Source of the DNA: Viridothelium virens
Lineage: Eukaryota > Ascomycota > Dothideomycetes > Trypetheliales > Trypetheliaceae
Length of the DNA stretch: 64,000 nucleotides
NCBI GenBank assembly: GCA_010094025.1
Contig: ML991785.1
Location: 310,001-374,000 of the forward strand
Direction: 5' to 3'
Part shown: piece after piece, positions 47,001-56,936 of the stretch
How positions within the stretch are numbered: position 1 is the stretch's first letter
Layout: each line of letters starts with the position of its first letter
Program-made: the position numbers and the translations under genes
The notes under the pieces: generated by a model
What the model was told of the DNA's origin: nothing
Database searches by the model: none
The model's input: only the letters and a program-made list of their open reading frames with translations

Positions 47001-47901
47001 TGATATGCAAATCATCTCCCTGAGTGGGAACTATTGCACGGACAAGAAGCCGGCCGCCATTAACTGGATCGACGGTCGTGGTAAGAGTGTCGTTGCCGAA
47101 GCCATCATCCCTGGCGACGTCGTGCGGACGGTCCTCAAGAGCAGCGTTGACGCCCTAGTCGAACTCAACACCAGCAAGAACCTCATCGGCAGCGCCATGG
47201 CCGGCAGCATTGGCGGCTTCAACGCCCACGCCGCCAACATCGTTGCCGCCATCTTCCTCGCCACGGGTCAGGACCCCGCCCAAGTCGTCGAAAGTAGCAA
47301 CTGCATCGTGACCATGAAGAAGTGAGTTCTCATCCCCTTCACCCCAATTTCAACCCCCCCTTTCCCTCCTTCCTTCTTTCCCGCACGCCTGCCTCTTCTC
47401 CTTTTACTAGTTCCCCAACTAACCGCACCTCTCCACAGCCTCGGCGGCAGCCTCCAAATCGCCGTCTCCCTCCCCTGCCTCGAAGTCGGCACCATCGGCG
47501 GCGGCACCATCCTCGAGCCGCAATCCGCCATGCTGGACCTGCTCGGCGTGCGCGGCGCCCACCAGTCCTCGCCGGGCGCCAACGCGCAGCAGCTGGCGCG
47601 CGTCATCGGCGCGGGCGTCCTCGCCGGCGAGCTCTCCCTCTGCAGCGCCCTCGCGGCGGGCCACCTCGTCAAGGCGCACATGAGCCACAACCGGAGCCAG
47701 GTGAATAGCGCGGCGCCGACCCGGGTCGGCACGCCGAAGGTGGAGGCGCAGGGGTTTGATGTCGGGGTGCCGTCGTCACAGTCGGGCTCGGATGGGAGGG
47801 GTGCGCCGTTTGGGAACGGGGGGGTGCCCACGCCGGTGGGGTTGGCGATGAGTAGTGTGAGGGAGCGGGCGAGGGATGTGGCGGGCGAAGGGGGTCGTTA
47901 G
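44013..47901 (+). CDS. hmg1: HMG-CoA reductase (NADPH)
   Basis: Four exons (44013-44363, 44444-44839, 44890-47321, 47439-47901) give about 1213 residues. The enzyme makes mevalonate from HMG-CoA in the ER and is the control point of sterol and isoprenoid synthesis. The N-terminal half is membrane-embedded, with a sterol-sensing-domain-like block of helices at about residues 255-430 ([33 protein letters not shown]). An acidic linker ([17 protein letters not shown]) precedes the catalytic domain. There, [19 protein letters not shown] (about 802), [17 protein letters not shown] (about 928), [24 protein letters not shown] (about 1077) and the catalytic His region [14 protein letters not shown] (about 1140) are all intact. 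Intron 1 (44364-44443) contains a GA repeat (44406-44420). Intron 3 interrupts the codon before [14 protein letters not shown] Gly/Ser-rich tail of 65 residues ends the protein. Confidence 0.96.
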
Positions 47902-49204
47902 CCCCTGGTGCGCGATAAGACGGACTTCCGTCTCTCTTTTCGTCCTTGGAGTTTGGGAAGGTGGTGGAGTAGGTGGGGGAAATGGCAAGGTCTAGAAGAT
48001 GTGCAGCAATTTCGATGCGTGTGAAAACATCATGGAAGACGGTATACAGTATGCAAGCCTCGAGGCTAGATTGGTCTTTGGTCTCGGAAAGGGAATTTGA
48101 GCGAATTAACAGAGTACCATTTTTCGAAATATGACATGCATTTCCACTTTTCTTCGATATCAGTGCCCGGAGTTGAGTTGCCTCGTATTTGTCAACGAAT
48201 CGAGGCGGATAGACGGAGAAGATATGACATTTAGCCGGACGGCGACTGCAAAGTCACAACCTAAATACTTCAGACCAGGCGATCAAAGTAGATGCCATCA
48301 GCCAGCAACTTTCAACGCGTGCACTGACCAGATCTAAGGTCCAGGAGACTGAAAATTGGTGGACACCATAAGTAACAATCCGCCGAAGCTGTCTCTCTTT
48401 CCTTGTCTCATTGGTGAAATACAAAGAGGAGAAAGAGAACTTGGTCGTCTTCTAAAATGAGCATAAATAGGTAGTTCCTACTCAGGGGGTAGAAATTGTT
48501 GAAAGGCAGTGGCATTGGGTCTTTTGGTGGTTGTCACTACTACATTTGTATTAGCGCATCCGCTATCTAGTCTCGCCTACGGTTCCTTACGAACCTAGAC
48601 TCAATAACTCATCTTCGTCCCCATCACGTTCCTACAGAAATGGACCATCGCAGCCTCTTTGAATAGGTAAGTTACACCGAACCAAATACTACCCTCAATT
48701 CCCATGCTCTGCTCTACGATGGTATAAATACAATGGTATCTAGACTTCCTCAATCTTAAGACCTTTTCGGAGGATCGACTTACGCTCCGACTTCTATATG
48801 TAGGAAGCTTGACACCAAACATTGACACGGAACCAATTCAAGGCGTGTGTGAAACTGTGCTTCGGACGGAGCAGGAATTTAATTGTTTCATCTAGGCTTG
48901 ATGATCACTGAAGCTGATGAAGTGGAATCTTCTAGCTGTTACCAAAGTCAATCAGCCCATTGGCCTCGGCGATATAAAGCTAAGCCCATGACTGAGACAC
49001 ACCATTCGATGGCGTGAATCTCACTCGGTGTGTCTCTATCTCTACATTCAGAATTCGATCGCTACTTCATTAGTGGGTAATGATTCAATAGGTATTAGAC
49101 TACCCCTTCTACAGATTCTCATAAAATTAGTATCTCTCTATTCCCCTCGATTCACTGCTTTTTCTTCGCCATTGCGCCGCTACAACCTTTGGCTCACTGC
49201 GACA
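47902..49204. other. Convergent intergenic region
   Basis: 1.3 kb between the HMG-CoA reductase stop and the APH-type kinase stop. It contains a TATAAA at 48973 followed by a 10-bp inverted repeat (GAGACACACC at 48994-49003, GGTGTGTCTC at 49027-49036). No coding frame was recognised. Confidence 0.5.
48994..49036. repeat. 10-bp inverted repeat (hairpin)
   Basis: GAGACACACC and its exact reverse complement GGTGTGTCTC are separated by 23 nt that contain a smaller ATTC/GAAT pairing. A TATA-like TATAAA lies about 20 bp upstream. Function is unknown. Confidence 0.5.
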
Positions 49205-50122
49205 TCAACATCCCATACATTGCATCCCCAACAGGTATTGCCAGGCGAACCCATTGTAATACGGTTCCAAAAACTTCTCAAGCCAAAATCTCCAATCATC
49301 GTCCAGTCGCGCCGCTGCATACATCGCTTTTGCATAATCCCAGTAGCTTGGATACCACTCGGCAATCTCCCAATCTATGAGCACGATCTCTATTTCAGCT
49401 TCAACTGGCTGCTTTGTTTGTGAACTAGAGCCTCCGACGCTCCTGATCATGATATTCTTTCTCTGGATATCTCCGTGGGAGAATGTAGGTGGATGATCAT
49501 GAAGGGCTGCTTCGAGGGCGCGAGAGTAGAAGTCGGCACTATGTTTTCGGGCGCTTGTGTTGAAGCAGGTCCTCACCATAGCATCGTTGAGACTGGATTC
49601 TGTGTCAAACGGCCCGACAAATGGATGATCCGGGTCATCCGGCTCCTGCGTCCAGAAGAAATCATCCTTTAAGCCGCGGTGACAGATGGCGCAGTACCCT
49701 CCCGGTGAAATCAGCTTCCGCATCTCTTCAAAGACAGGCCGAAGTTTCGAGACGACGACTTCTTTTGTGGCTTGATCCATCGAAGACCATTTGGACTCTA
49801 GCGTCTCTCCTTGGATACGCTCCATCACGATATAGGTTGTACGTATGTGATCAGCCTTAGGGTGCTTGATCTGAAAGATAGCATAGATGATTGGTACTGG
49901 TACGGAAGTAGCCTGTCGTAGAAAGAGCATTGTTCGTGCCTCGTGAGGGTCAACTGCAGCTCCGTACTTGACGACAAAATGATCTCCAATGCCGACGACT
50001 TTCTTTCTTACAGAGTCGTCTCCGAGAATAACATCTTGAGAAGATTGGATCTCTTCTACCGTTGGCAATGCTGCTGGCAGAGCTGCAGATTCGGCATGGT
50101 ATGGCACATTGAAGGACGTCAT
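49205..50122 (-). CDS. Aminoglycoside-phosphotransferase-like kinase
   Basis: A single exon of 305 residues from the ATG at 50122 (MTSFNVPYHAESAALP). The protein-kinase-like APH fold is visible: VVGIGDHFVVKYG carries the ATP-binding Lys, IVMERIQGETLESKW is the hinge, FSHGDIQRKNIMIR is the catalytic loop (HGD....N) and IVLIDWEIAEWYPSYWDYAK has the metal-binding Asp. Such proteins are expanded in filamentous fungi; the true substrates of most are unknown and need not be antibiotics. No signal peptide or membrane segment. The C-terminus ends abruptly (LGMQCMGC), so a short 3' exon is possible. Confidence 0.85.
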   Translation of the reverse strand: MTSFNVPYHAESAALPAALPTVEEIQSSQDVILGDDSVRKKVVGIGDHFVVKYGAAVDPHEARTMLFLRQATSVPVPIIYAIFQIKHPKADHIRTTYIVMERIQGETLESKWSSMDQATKEVVVSKLRPVFEEMRKLISPGGYCAICHRGLKDDFFWTQEPDDPDHPFVGPFDTESSLNDAMVRTCFNTSARKHSADFYSRALEAALHDHPPTFSHGDIQRKNIMIRSVGGSSSQTKQPVEAEIEIVLIDWEIAEWYPSYWDYAKAMYAAARLDDDWRFWLEKFLEPYYNGFAWQYLLGMQCMGC

Positions 50123-50864
50123 CCTGCGCGCTGTGCGTAATGGAGAAGAAGAATGACAAGGAAGGTGAATCGGTGTCACGTCTTTATGCAACGATCCGTG
50201 TGCCTGATGTTTGTCTGAGTCTGGTGATAAGATCACCGCTGTTGATTTTATGCGCTGTCTTTACTGCAAGCCAGCTTTTATCGACTTAACGACAAAGCCA
50301 TCGACAACATCACGGATGCGGAAAACGTATATGCAACTTTTTTTGCAATTTGGTCTTTATTCGACTTTTGCTTTATCGCTTTCTGTCCTATCCGCTTTCG
50401 GTGATATGTCCAGCCTTGCTTTGTCGTCATGCATCGCTTCTGCGGCCGTTTTCGTCAATGCCTCAAACCGCTTTTTTGAAGCCATGCAAGCCAGGCGCGA
50501 GCAAGAAACGCACAGAAAGACATCAAGAAGATAATGATTCGTAATCACGTCTCGCCCTTTGTGTCCTTTAGTTGGGCTTCCAGATGGCTCCTAGCTTGTC
50601 CCATTGTTTGGTCTGTCTTCTTTGTGTCTCTGGGGAGCGCTTCAAAGCAGCTTCTAGAGCCGACATGGTCTACAAAAATCCTAGACCTCAGTGCAAACGA
50701 AAGAAATCCAGCATACCATTCTCACCAATCTATTCAACGATACAACAAGCATCATCGTGCTTCGCTCAATGGTACATATAGTACGGGGTTCACATCCATT
50801 TCTGCAATCTTGCTCCAGTCAACTCCTTCCAAGTGTAAAGAAAAATCGTTGTCGTGCCTCTATT
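50123..50864. other. Divergent intergenic region
   Basis: 740 bp between the kinase start and the next small gene's start. Short frames only, without recognisable domains. It presumably holds both promoters. Confidence 0.5.
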
Positions 50865-51239
50865 ATGCCTTATAAGGCTTATCTGGCTTCATCTCTCAGT
50901 GTACGAGAGGACCATCACGCCATATTCGTCGAAACAGATGATGATCATTCCGGATACTTGTTCCACGTTGTCGGAAGCATCAGAGAAGGTATGAGATTTG
51001 GTCACAGACCCTCCCGAAACCCAAAGGAGTCACCCCTTTTCGTGTCTGAAGAATACCTTGGTACCGTCTCAAACGCCAATTTTCATCAGATCGAGTCAAT
51101 TGTCAACGCAGTAGAGCCACCAAAGAAACAATTCGGCGGAATGAAACGCATTAATCCGAGGGAACCGCTCAGAGCATGCCAAGAATGGGCAGCCGACGCG
51201 GTTCGTGCATTGAAGAATGCTGGAATCTTGGGAAGTTGA
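50865..51239 (+). CDS. Small conserved ascomycete protein, unknown function
   Basis: A 124-residue single-exon protein from the ATG at 50865 (MPYKAYLASSLSVREDHHAI). Further stretches are FVETDDDHSGYLFHVVGSIR, EGMRFGHRPSRNP, LGTVSNANFHQIESIVNAVE, PPKKQFGGMKRINPREPLRA and CQEWAADAVRALKNAGIL. The pattern of an N-terminal beta half followed by PPKKQF and an RACQEW helix resembles a widespread family of small, uncharacterised fungal proteins; no biochemical role is known to me. No signal peptide. The open frame extends 58 codons upstream, but that part looks unlike protein and the Met in MPYKAYL fits the family start. Confidence 0.75.
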   Translation: MPYKAYLASSLSVREDHHAIFVETDDDHSGYLFHVVGSIREGMRFGHRPSRNPKESPLFVSEEYLGTVSNANFHQIESIVNAVEPPKKQFGGMKRINPREPLRACQEWAADAVRALKNAGILGS

Positions 51240-52973
51240 ATCATGTTGAAGGCTACCTCACGCCGGACTTTCCATCCTGGGATTCCGGACTGGGAGGATC
51301 AGTGTGCGGCTTCACCTGCTTCACCTTTCGTACGTTCATGTTTGGGGACATCTTGTCAGGCCAAGTTCCAAACCTGCCGATAGTTATAGCAATTATTTTT
51401 AGGTTTTTCATTCAGGTGGAACAGATGTGAGTGGGAATCGGCGGCTTTTCGAAGACCGGGAATAGGATTGGGATATGCCCCTTGGATTTATGCAATTTGC
51501 TGAGGGATGAAATCAATCTAAGGTCCAGATAGCCACCTCATGAAAATGAGGTTCAACCGAGATGAAATGTATCATATGCTGCCTTGACATCATTATCCAG
51601 TAGTTTCGTAGGACAGAGCACGAAAGAAGTTGAAAACATGCATGGGCATACCAGTCATCAATACTCAAAACGTCCTAGTCTGTTAGCCATGGCCACTTGT
51701 AAGCGTGGACATCGGATCCGCACACAATTTCACTCTTTAGGATATTGTCGGATAGGATGTTTATGCGTATGTGTACTGACAAGACCGGAAGTTGGAGAAT
51801 GGAGATCTGCTGAAGAATGCGGTATATTAGCTTGATATTCGGCGGGGCGGTGGCGGGGGTGGAATGAAAAGCTGATGGCGCCCGATGCCACTCATTACCG
51901 ATTTGCTCTACGCTACAGAGTGTGAATTCTTCTGAAAATTAGTCCTCAATGACTCAGAACTGCTCAGCCAATTATTGAAAGAGAAAGTGAAACACTATTT
52001 GCATGGTAATAAGATATTAAATCTACCTAACATTCTAAAGTCGGCAACCAAATTCCAACAAGCACATCTCGATCTCCTAAGAATGGAGCAAAGTGATTTC
52101 GACAACACTTTATATCGCGAGGAGAAGGAAAGATTGAAAGAAGCTGGGAGCTTCCAAGCAAACCTATTTTTACATAAGAGCGGAGTATCTAATAGCCAGC
52201 GTAGAGAGGGTATTGAGGAATAGCTATCAAACCGTCCTGGAAGGGCCCGTCGGCAGTGAGAGCAGGCTCATGCGATATTGGTGGACGCATGGGGCACATG
52301 TGTTCAACAAACCCACCGTGCGATCAGGGTGTCAAGGATCCAGCAGTGAATGAAAGCAGAGCGTGAAGATGGACGAGTATCTGGAGCTGAGCAACCTGGT
52401 GCCGACATGCGAGTAGCGCCGCCAATATACAGCCGCTCAGAGGTCCATGCGCATACAATTACGTGACTTATCACGTGACTTTGAATACACGTGACTATCA
52501 ACTCACACACCTCAGGGATTGGAAGCATAGCTGCGCAGAATAAGGAATACACAAAGCTGCATATATACATACGAATTGAATAGCATAATTATCTGGATGA
52601 TATTTGTATCTAGCTAACAAGGCTTAATATTTAACAAATTAGATTTAACGTTAATTGAATTGTATACTTCTGTATGTCATACTCAATTATATTTCGGATC
52701 TCTACGTGCGATATTCTGTATCTCATCTCATCAAGATTGCATTAGGTGAGAGTATACAATTTTCAAAGGAGAGCCATTCCAGCCATTCAGTTTCAAATAA
52801 ACTACTTCGTAGAAAATGTGCAAATGAAGTACCTTATGTACCCAATCTCGGTGTCACGGGCTCATGAGACATCTTTAAGTGGGGAAAAGAGGCGAACCTA
52901 AATTGAAAGACACGAAAAGTAGATATCGTATTTTTTATATTTTGCCAAAACAACGTGCTGCCCAAAATGCGTC
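51240..52973. other. Intergenic region grading into an AT-rich island
   Basis: No supported gene. From about 51950 the sequence becomes AT-rich and stays so past the tRNA. One coding-like open stretch (51975-52223, plus strand, 82 codons, charged and helical, no ATG at its start) has no recognised family. Three CACGTGAC-like sites lie at 52461-52495. Confidence 0.45.
52461..52495. promoter_or_regulatory. Cluster of three ACGTGAC (E-box type) sites
   Basis: ACGTGAC at 52461-52467, CACGTGAC at 52472-52479 and CACGTGAC at 52488-52495 lie in the same orientation within 35 bp, about 480 bp upstream of the tRNA gene. CACGTG is the core bound by bHLH factors such as Cbf1. Binding here is inferred only. 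Confidence 0.4.
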
Positions 52974-52997
52974 GACAAGGTGGCCGAGCGGTTAAGG

Positions 52998-53051
52998 TAC
53001 GAGATGAAAGACTTATATTATAAAAAACTTTTGAACTAATATACGGAAAGG
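52998..53051 (+). other. 54-nt insertion in the D arm of tRNA-Leu(CAA)
   Basis: The D arm reads GGTTAAGG, then 54 extra nt, then CGCTGAG. The insert ends in AAGG (53048-53051), repeating the AAGG before it (52994-52997), so its exact borders can slide by four bases. It is very AT-rich and has a perfect 7-bp inverted repeat, TATATTA (53014-53020) with TAATATA (53037-53043). Exact removal restores the standard GGTTAAGGCGCTGAG. It may be a non-canonical intron or a small insertion with a target duplication. Confidence 0.7.
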
Positions 53052-53064
53052 CGCTGAGCTCAAG

Positions 53065-53097
53065 ACGGAATCATCTTGATGTGTAATTCATCTCACC
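53065..53097 (+). other. Canonical tRNA intron after position 37
   Basis: 33 nt between anticodon-loop G37 (53064) and T38 (53098). It contains CTTGA, complementary to the TCAAG of the anticodon loop, the usual pairing in eukaryotic tRNA-Leu(CAA) precursors. Confidence 0.75.
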
Positions 53098-53150
53098 TCT
53101 CAGTGGTTGTACCTCGTGGGTTCGAATCCCACCCTTGTCAATATCCTTCA

Positions 53151-53157
53151 TTTTTTT
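53151..53157 (+). terminator. RNA polymerase III terminator
   Basis: A run of seven T begins 11 nt after the tRNA discriminator base, as expected for Pol III termination. Confidence 0.75.
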
Positions 53158-54645
53158 CCTTCTTTTGCCCTAACATTCCTCCGAAGATCATCACCGAATG
53201 TCTAGACCTTGAATAGCGTGCTTCTTTTTGCAATCGCTACTACACCGAAGGAGATTTCTCCATCAACGAAGCACAATCCTTAAACGAGGTATTATCGGAC
53301 TTCTGTGATAATTGTTCACCGTTTATGAAAAGGTTTGTGATTTCTACTTTGGAGTCATTTCTGATTTATTGATCTCTTCACGAAAAAGCCATAATCTCGA
53401 GTGCAGCTACAATGTGCTGAGCGCATCCACCCTACAGTGCAACCCGCACTGGGAATTTTGAATCCACTACAACAGAAGAGACTGCCCCTGAGACTTAGCA
53501 CATCTATGGTTCCACATTCCCTGCCCTTACCTCCGCTCGCCCATTCCTACTCCCTTCCTCTCTCCTAATCAGCGTTCAGCGTCCCACATTTCTTCTCCAC
53601 TCTACTCAGTTCCCCTTTCTCGTCCGGAATATCCCCATCCCGCGCCAACCTCGCAATACCCGCACTCACCTCCACCACATCTGCCAACAGCCCCTTCCGC
53701 TCATCCCTCAGCGGCACTGGTGCCTGCACCGCCAACGTCTTCGTCGCCCCCACTCGCAGCTCCGGCGCCGGACGCCGCACCCGCGCCCGATGTCCGAAGA
53801 CGCGACCGAGCCGTTGCACCCCGCGGTCTCGTTCGCCACGCGGGCGGGCTCGACGGGCGAGACAACCGAGTCCGTGACGATGAAAGGTGCGAGCGTGGGT
53901 CCAGGGGTGGAGCCGGCTTCGGTGGGGTGGGTGAGGTTGCTGCGGGGAGAGATAATGGGAAGGGGGAAAATGGGCCGCTACTTCGGTGATGTGAACGCGG
54001 GTGAAGGAGTCGGGGCGGGTGGAGGCGCCCGATGAGGATGTGGGGGTGCACTTCTTTTGTGACGGGGGAGAAGCTGTCGTGGGATTTGTTGCACCGCTGG
54101 GAGTCGTCGGGGGCGTAGGGGCGTCGATTAAATTTGGATTGCAACAGGAGGCCCGGTTTGTTGACAAGAGTGGATTGGTTGTGAACGTCTGGTGAGGGGT
54201 TAGGGGCAAAGGAGGATACGCTTACTGGATCTGCTTGCCAGCCTTATCGTTGGACTTTCCAGACTCGAAGGCGAGGGTGCCACGGATCTGGTTTGTAGTT
54301 CTGGTTTCTGCACTGTCAGCGCCGAACAACCGAGCCGTGGGTCAGCTATCTTGGTCGTAGTGACGAGGAAAGTGGCCATGATGGAAACGAGGGTAATGCA
54401 ACCTTTGCCACTGTCACTGCTATGGATTGAATCCAGTGACCTTGGACTTCATGAATCGAAGACACTTCGAACCCCTTGCAGCGCCTTCCAGTGAGAAATG
54501 CATCATCTAATATTAGTGTGAGAAAATGAGCGCTATATACAGTATTCCATCTTCTTCCTTTGGCTCCAGTACCCTTGAAATGATGAAGCATTGTTCCCAT
54601 TCCTTTGATCTCCTTTTGATCGTGAGACTTTTAGGCAATACACGT
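53158..54645. other. Region with an unresolved GC-rich open stretch
   Basis: 53158-53560 shows nothing. 53565-54209 is markedly GC-rich and open in several frames on both strands (longest: minus strand, 214 codons, ending VEKKCGTLNAD). The composition (Pro/Arg/Ser-rich in every frame) makes false frames likely. A spliced minus-strand gene is possible, with a donor-like AGTAAGCG near 54227, but I cannot assemble one frame or name a family. Confidence 0.3.
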
Positions 54646-55181
54646 TCAAAAATTGCCAAGCTTGTCTTGTGCTATTTCAAGGGTGATCTCAGGGCTACAA
54701 CCAACATAATCTACGTACTGTGTGGCATTATAGAAGGCGCAGAGGTTTGTGACGACGCTCTGAAGCTGGCCAATATCTGCGTCGGTACACGTCGCATTGG
54801 GAGAATTGGCACCCGTGATGCAGGGAACGAGAAGCTGTATACATATCAGCACTTTGCTCGGGGTATGCTCATATGCATCTTGTCTTACATCGTCGATTGC
54901 CTGGGTGTGGGCACAATGGCAGACAAAGTCGTCGGGAGCACAGCCATCACTGGATGAATGTGAATATTAACGGCAAAGGGCCAACGTACTAAGAGGGATT
55001 ACCGATAGCCATCGAGCCCTAGTCGGAGACAGTTGACAGAGCATGGAGGAACCTCTGTTAGATATTTATCAAGGGTAAGACAGTGATATTCCTTCCACTC
55101 GCTAAGGGGGAAGGTCGTTGCTGGCGACGCGCCAATAAAAGCGGGGATGAAAGAGAGAAGGACAGTAATTGAGAACTGCAT
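54646..55181 (-). CDS. Small secreted CFEM-domain protein
   Basis: Two exons (55181-55003 and 54949-54646) with a 53-nt intron give 160 residues. The signal peptide is MQFSITVLLSFIPAFIGASP. The CFEM domain follows, with cysteines in the family pattern: LTEVPPCSVNC, DGCAPDDFVCHCAHTQAIDD (the Asp before the CxC is the usual haem ligand position), then VLICIQLLVPC and further Cys in NATCTDADI, NLC and VGC. CFEM proteins are fungus-specific, secreted or wall-bound, and act in haem/iron capture, wall biology or host interaction. The short protein has no GPI-type hydrophobic tail (ends AQDKLGNF), so it should be soluble. The intron is supported because it restores the cysteine pattern. Several N-glycosylation sites are present. 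Confidence 0.85.
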
Positions 55182-56936
55182 TTTTATCGAACAACGATCA
55201 AAGAGTGTCAGAAGAGAGCAACGCAGGCCTCTGATTGTAATATTAAGGGTGTAGCGAGCGTGTTGTTGACGAAGAACAAAAATGTATGATTAGCGGTTCC
55301 TGAGTACCTAATATATCTCCATCTGCTGGCTCGGAAATGACTCCAGTGGCATCGGCATTGTTTCACCTTCGCAAAAAGTAAGATGGCTTCTTTCAATTGA
55401 GTTGCGTGGAGAGCGTTCGGCGAAGTAGCGTATCCAGAGAGCAACCTAAGCACTGTTCCTGGAATGGGTCTGCGATACCGCAAAGTGCGCCAAGAGCTCG
55501 AGAACACTAGGGCAAATTGCCACAAGTGTGAGAAGTATTAGAGTGCTTGAGTGAAACTGTGACGGGCGAGAACCAAATAGCTCAGTGGCAAGCTTCGAAG
55601 CTATTGCGCCTATGCTCTCACGCCGAATGAAACTGGTAACGCGGAGTACCGTCGTGTGAGAACTTGTCCGGATCCCCTCATCTCCCTAGCCTCGTTTACC
55701 TATGTCCGAAAGATACTGGAGGGGTATTAGGAGAAAAGTAGGCTATTCGAGTAGTCATGGTGGTTCGCGTGACGCTGTGGATGGAGGCACTAAGGAAAGC
55801 CTGATTCTAATGAGCTCACAAAGTTTGACGTCCTTTCCCGTCAGGACACGGCGCAGAGCATCGTCCCGAAAACAGAATTCTGAGTCATCAGAGCCTTCTG
55901 CAATGCTATACTGGATAGGTAGATAGTGCTGGAATAACACCAACCAAACACGGAGTAATGCAGAGTCTGATGGGAAATGTGCAAAAGCTCCGGCCGTGGT
56001 GCATGATTTGGGTTAACCGTAAGTAGCAAGCGGATGACTAAGACTTCTCTTGCAATGGAACCCACCGAACCTACCTTACGGATGGTTCCAGGCCAGGCTC
56101 GCATTCGCGTGCGACTGCGTCGAATACATTTCAACTCCAGTAGTCCCTAGCTCCAGCAGAGGTATTGATCACTGAGTAAAATCACACCAGGCAACGCATC
56201 TCAAAATTAGCTTGCAAATGGCATACGAATGGAGCTCTAAGAACGACCATCGCTGTGTGGTTGGCGCAAAACGCGTGGTTTTCGACCTTCAGACCCTCAA
56301 ACAAAATCCTGACTATCGCACTTCAAAGTCGGCAAGAATTGAGTTCGGGCTCGAGTTCCTGTTTTGCCTTTGGAAAAATGCTGACACTGCTAGAAACGCC
56401 AGGCTTTGCTCTCCGCCTTTGCCTTAGAGTATGTGTCTCGTGCCTATTGAAGTACGTTGAATGTCAAAGGATACCCGTTTACGGCCACCCCTGCCGAGCA
56501 CTCTTTTACACTTCGAAAGTCACCTTACCTTGGATTTTCTTAGGCGAGGAATTCGAAATACCAATCGAAGGCTCTTAACTTTATGCATGTGCATGCCCCA
56601 TTATGCAGATGCAATCGGATAGGAACGGTAAGAGAATTGCAGAAAGCTGCGTCGGGCCGAAGACGAGTACGCAAAGAAAATAACAAAGAACGAATTGATT
56701 CGGTCTCATTTCTCTTTCAAACTCGATATCATATTTCCGGTCATGAAGTTTCTTGCTCTAAAGCTTGCTTGGTGGGATATTGACCCAGCGGAGCGCCTCT
56801 AAGAAATTCTTCCGTGCATACCCACAACGTGAATCCGCCCCCTTTTCTTCAAAAAGAACACCGGTCCCAAGAAGCCTTCAGACGCCACGTCGTTACCGAA
56901 GTTGATTGCATAAGTGTCTCGTTTCTCTGCAACGAT
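55182..56936. other. Intergenic region, nothing supported
   Basis: 1.75 kb with short frames only (up to 107 codons), none with a recognisable domain. A CFEM-gene promoter should lie near 55182-55600. Confidence 0.5.

Larger units (their letters stand above)
52974..53140 (+). tRNA. tRNA-Leu(CAA) with a canonical intron and a second D-arm insertion
   Basis: The acceptor stem GACAAGG (52974-52980) pairs perfectly with CCTTGTC (53133-53139), followed by discriminator A (53140), as in leucine tRNAs. The A box TGGCCGAGCGG (52981-52991) and B box GGTTCGAATCC (53119-53129) are intact. The anticodon stem is CTGAG (53054-53058) with CTCAG (53099-53103), and the loop C-T-CAA-G..T gives anticodon CAA (53061-53063). 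The T stem is GTGGG/CCCAC. A 33-nt intron sits after position 37 (53065-53097); its CTTGA (53075-53079) can pair with the anticodon loop, as usual. A further 54 nt interrupt the D arm (52998-53051). Without both, the RNA is 80 nt with a 12-nt variable arm containing a GGT/ACC stem. A T7 terminator follows. Confidence 0.82.

Noticed and set aside
47268-47831. 187-codon minus-strand frame
   Set aside because: It is antisense to the last exon of HMG-CoA reductase, which carries the conserved GTIGGGT and His motifs.
53001-53022. First reading of the tRNA with the anticodon loop at ATGAAAG right after the D arm
   Set aside because: That reading has no U33 and no matching 3' stem; moving the anticodon arm to 53054-53103 gives perfect pairing and a leucine anticodon.
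53565-54209. 214-codon minus-strand frame as a gene
   Set aside because: Several overlapping frames are open on both strands in this GC-rich stretch, none shows a domain, and no consistent splice model could be built.
55575-55660. TAGCTCAGTGG stretch resembling a tRNA A box
   Set aside because: No B box (GGTTCGANNCC) and no acceptor pairing are found downstream.
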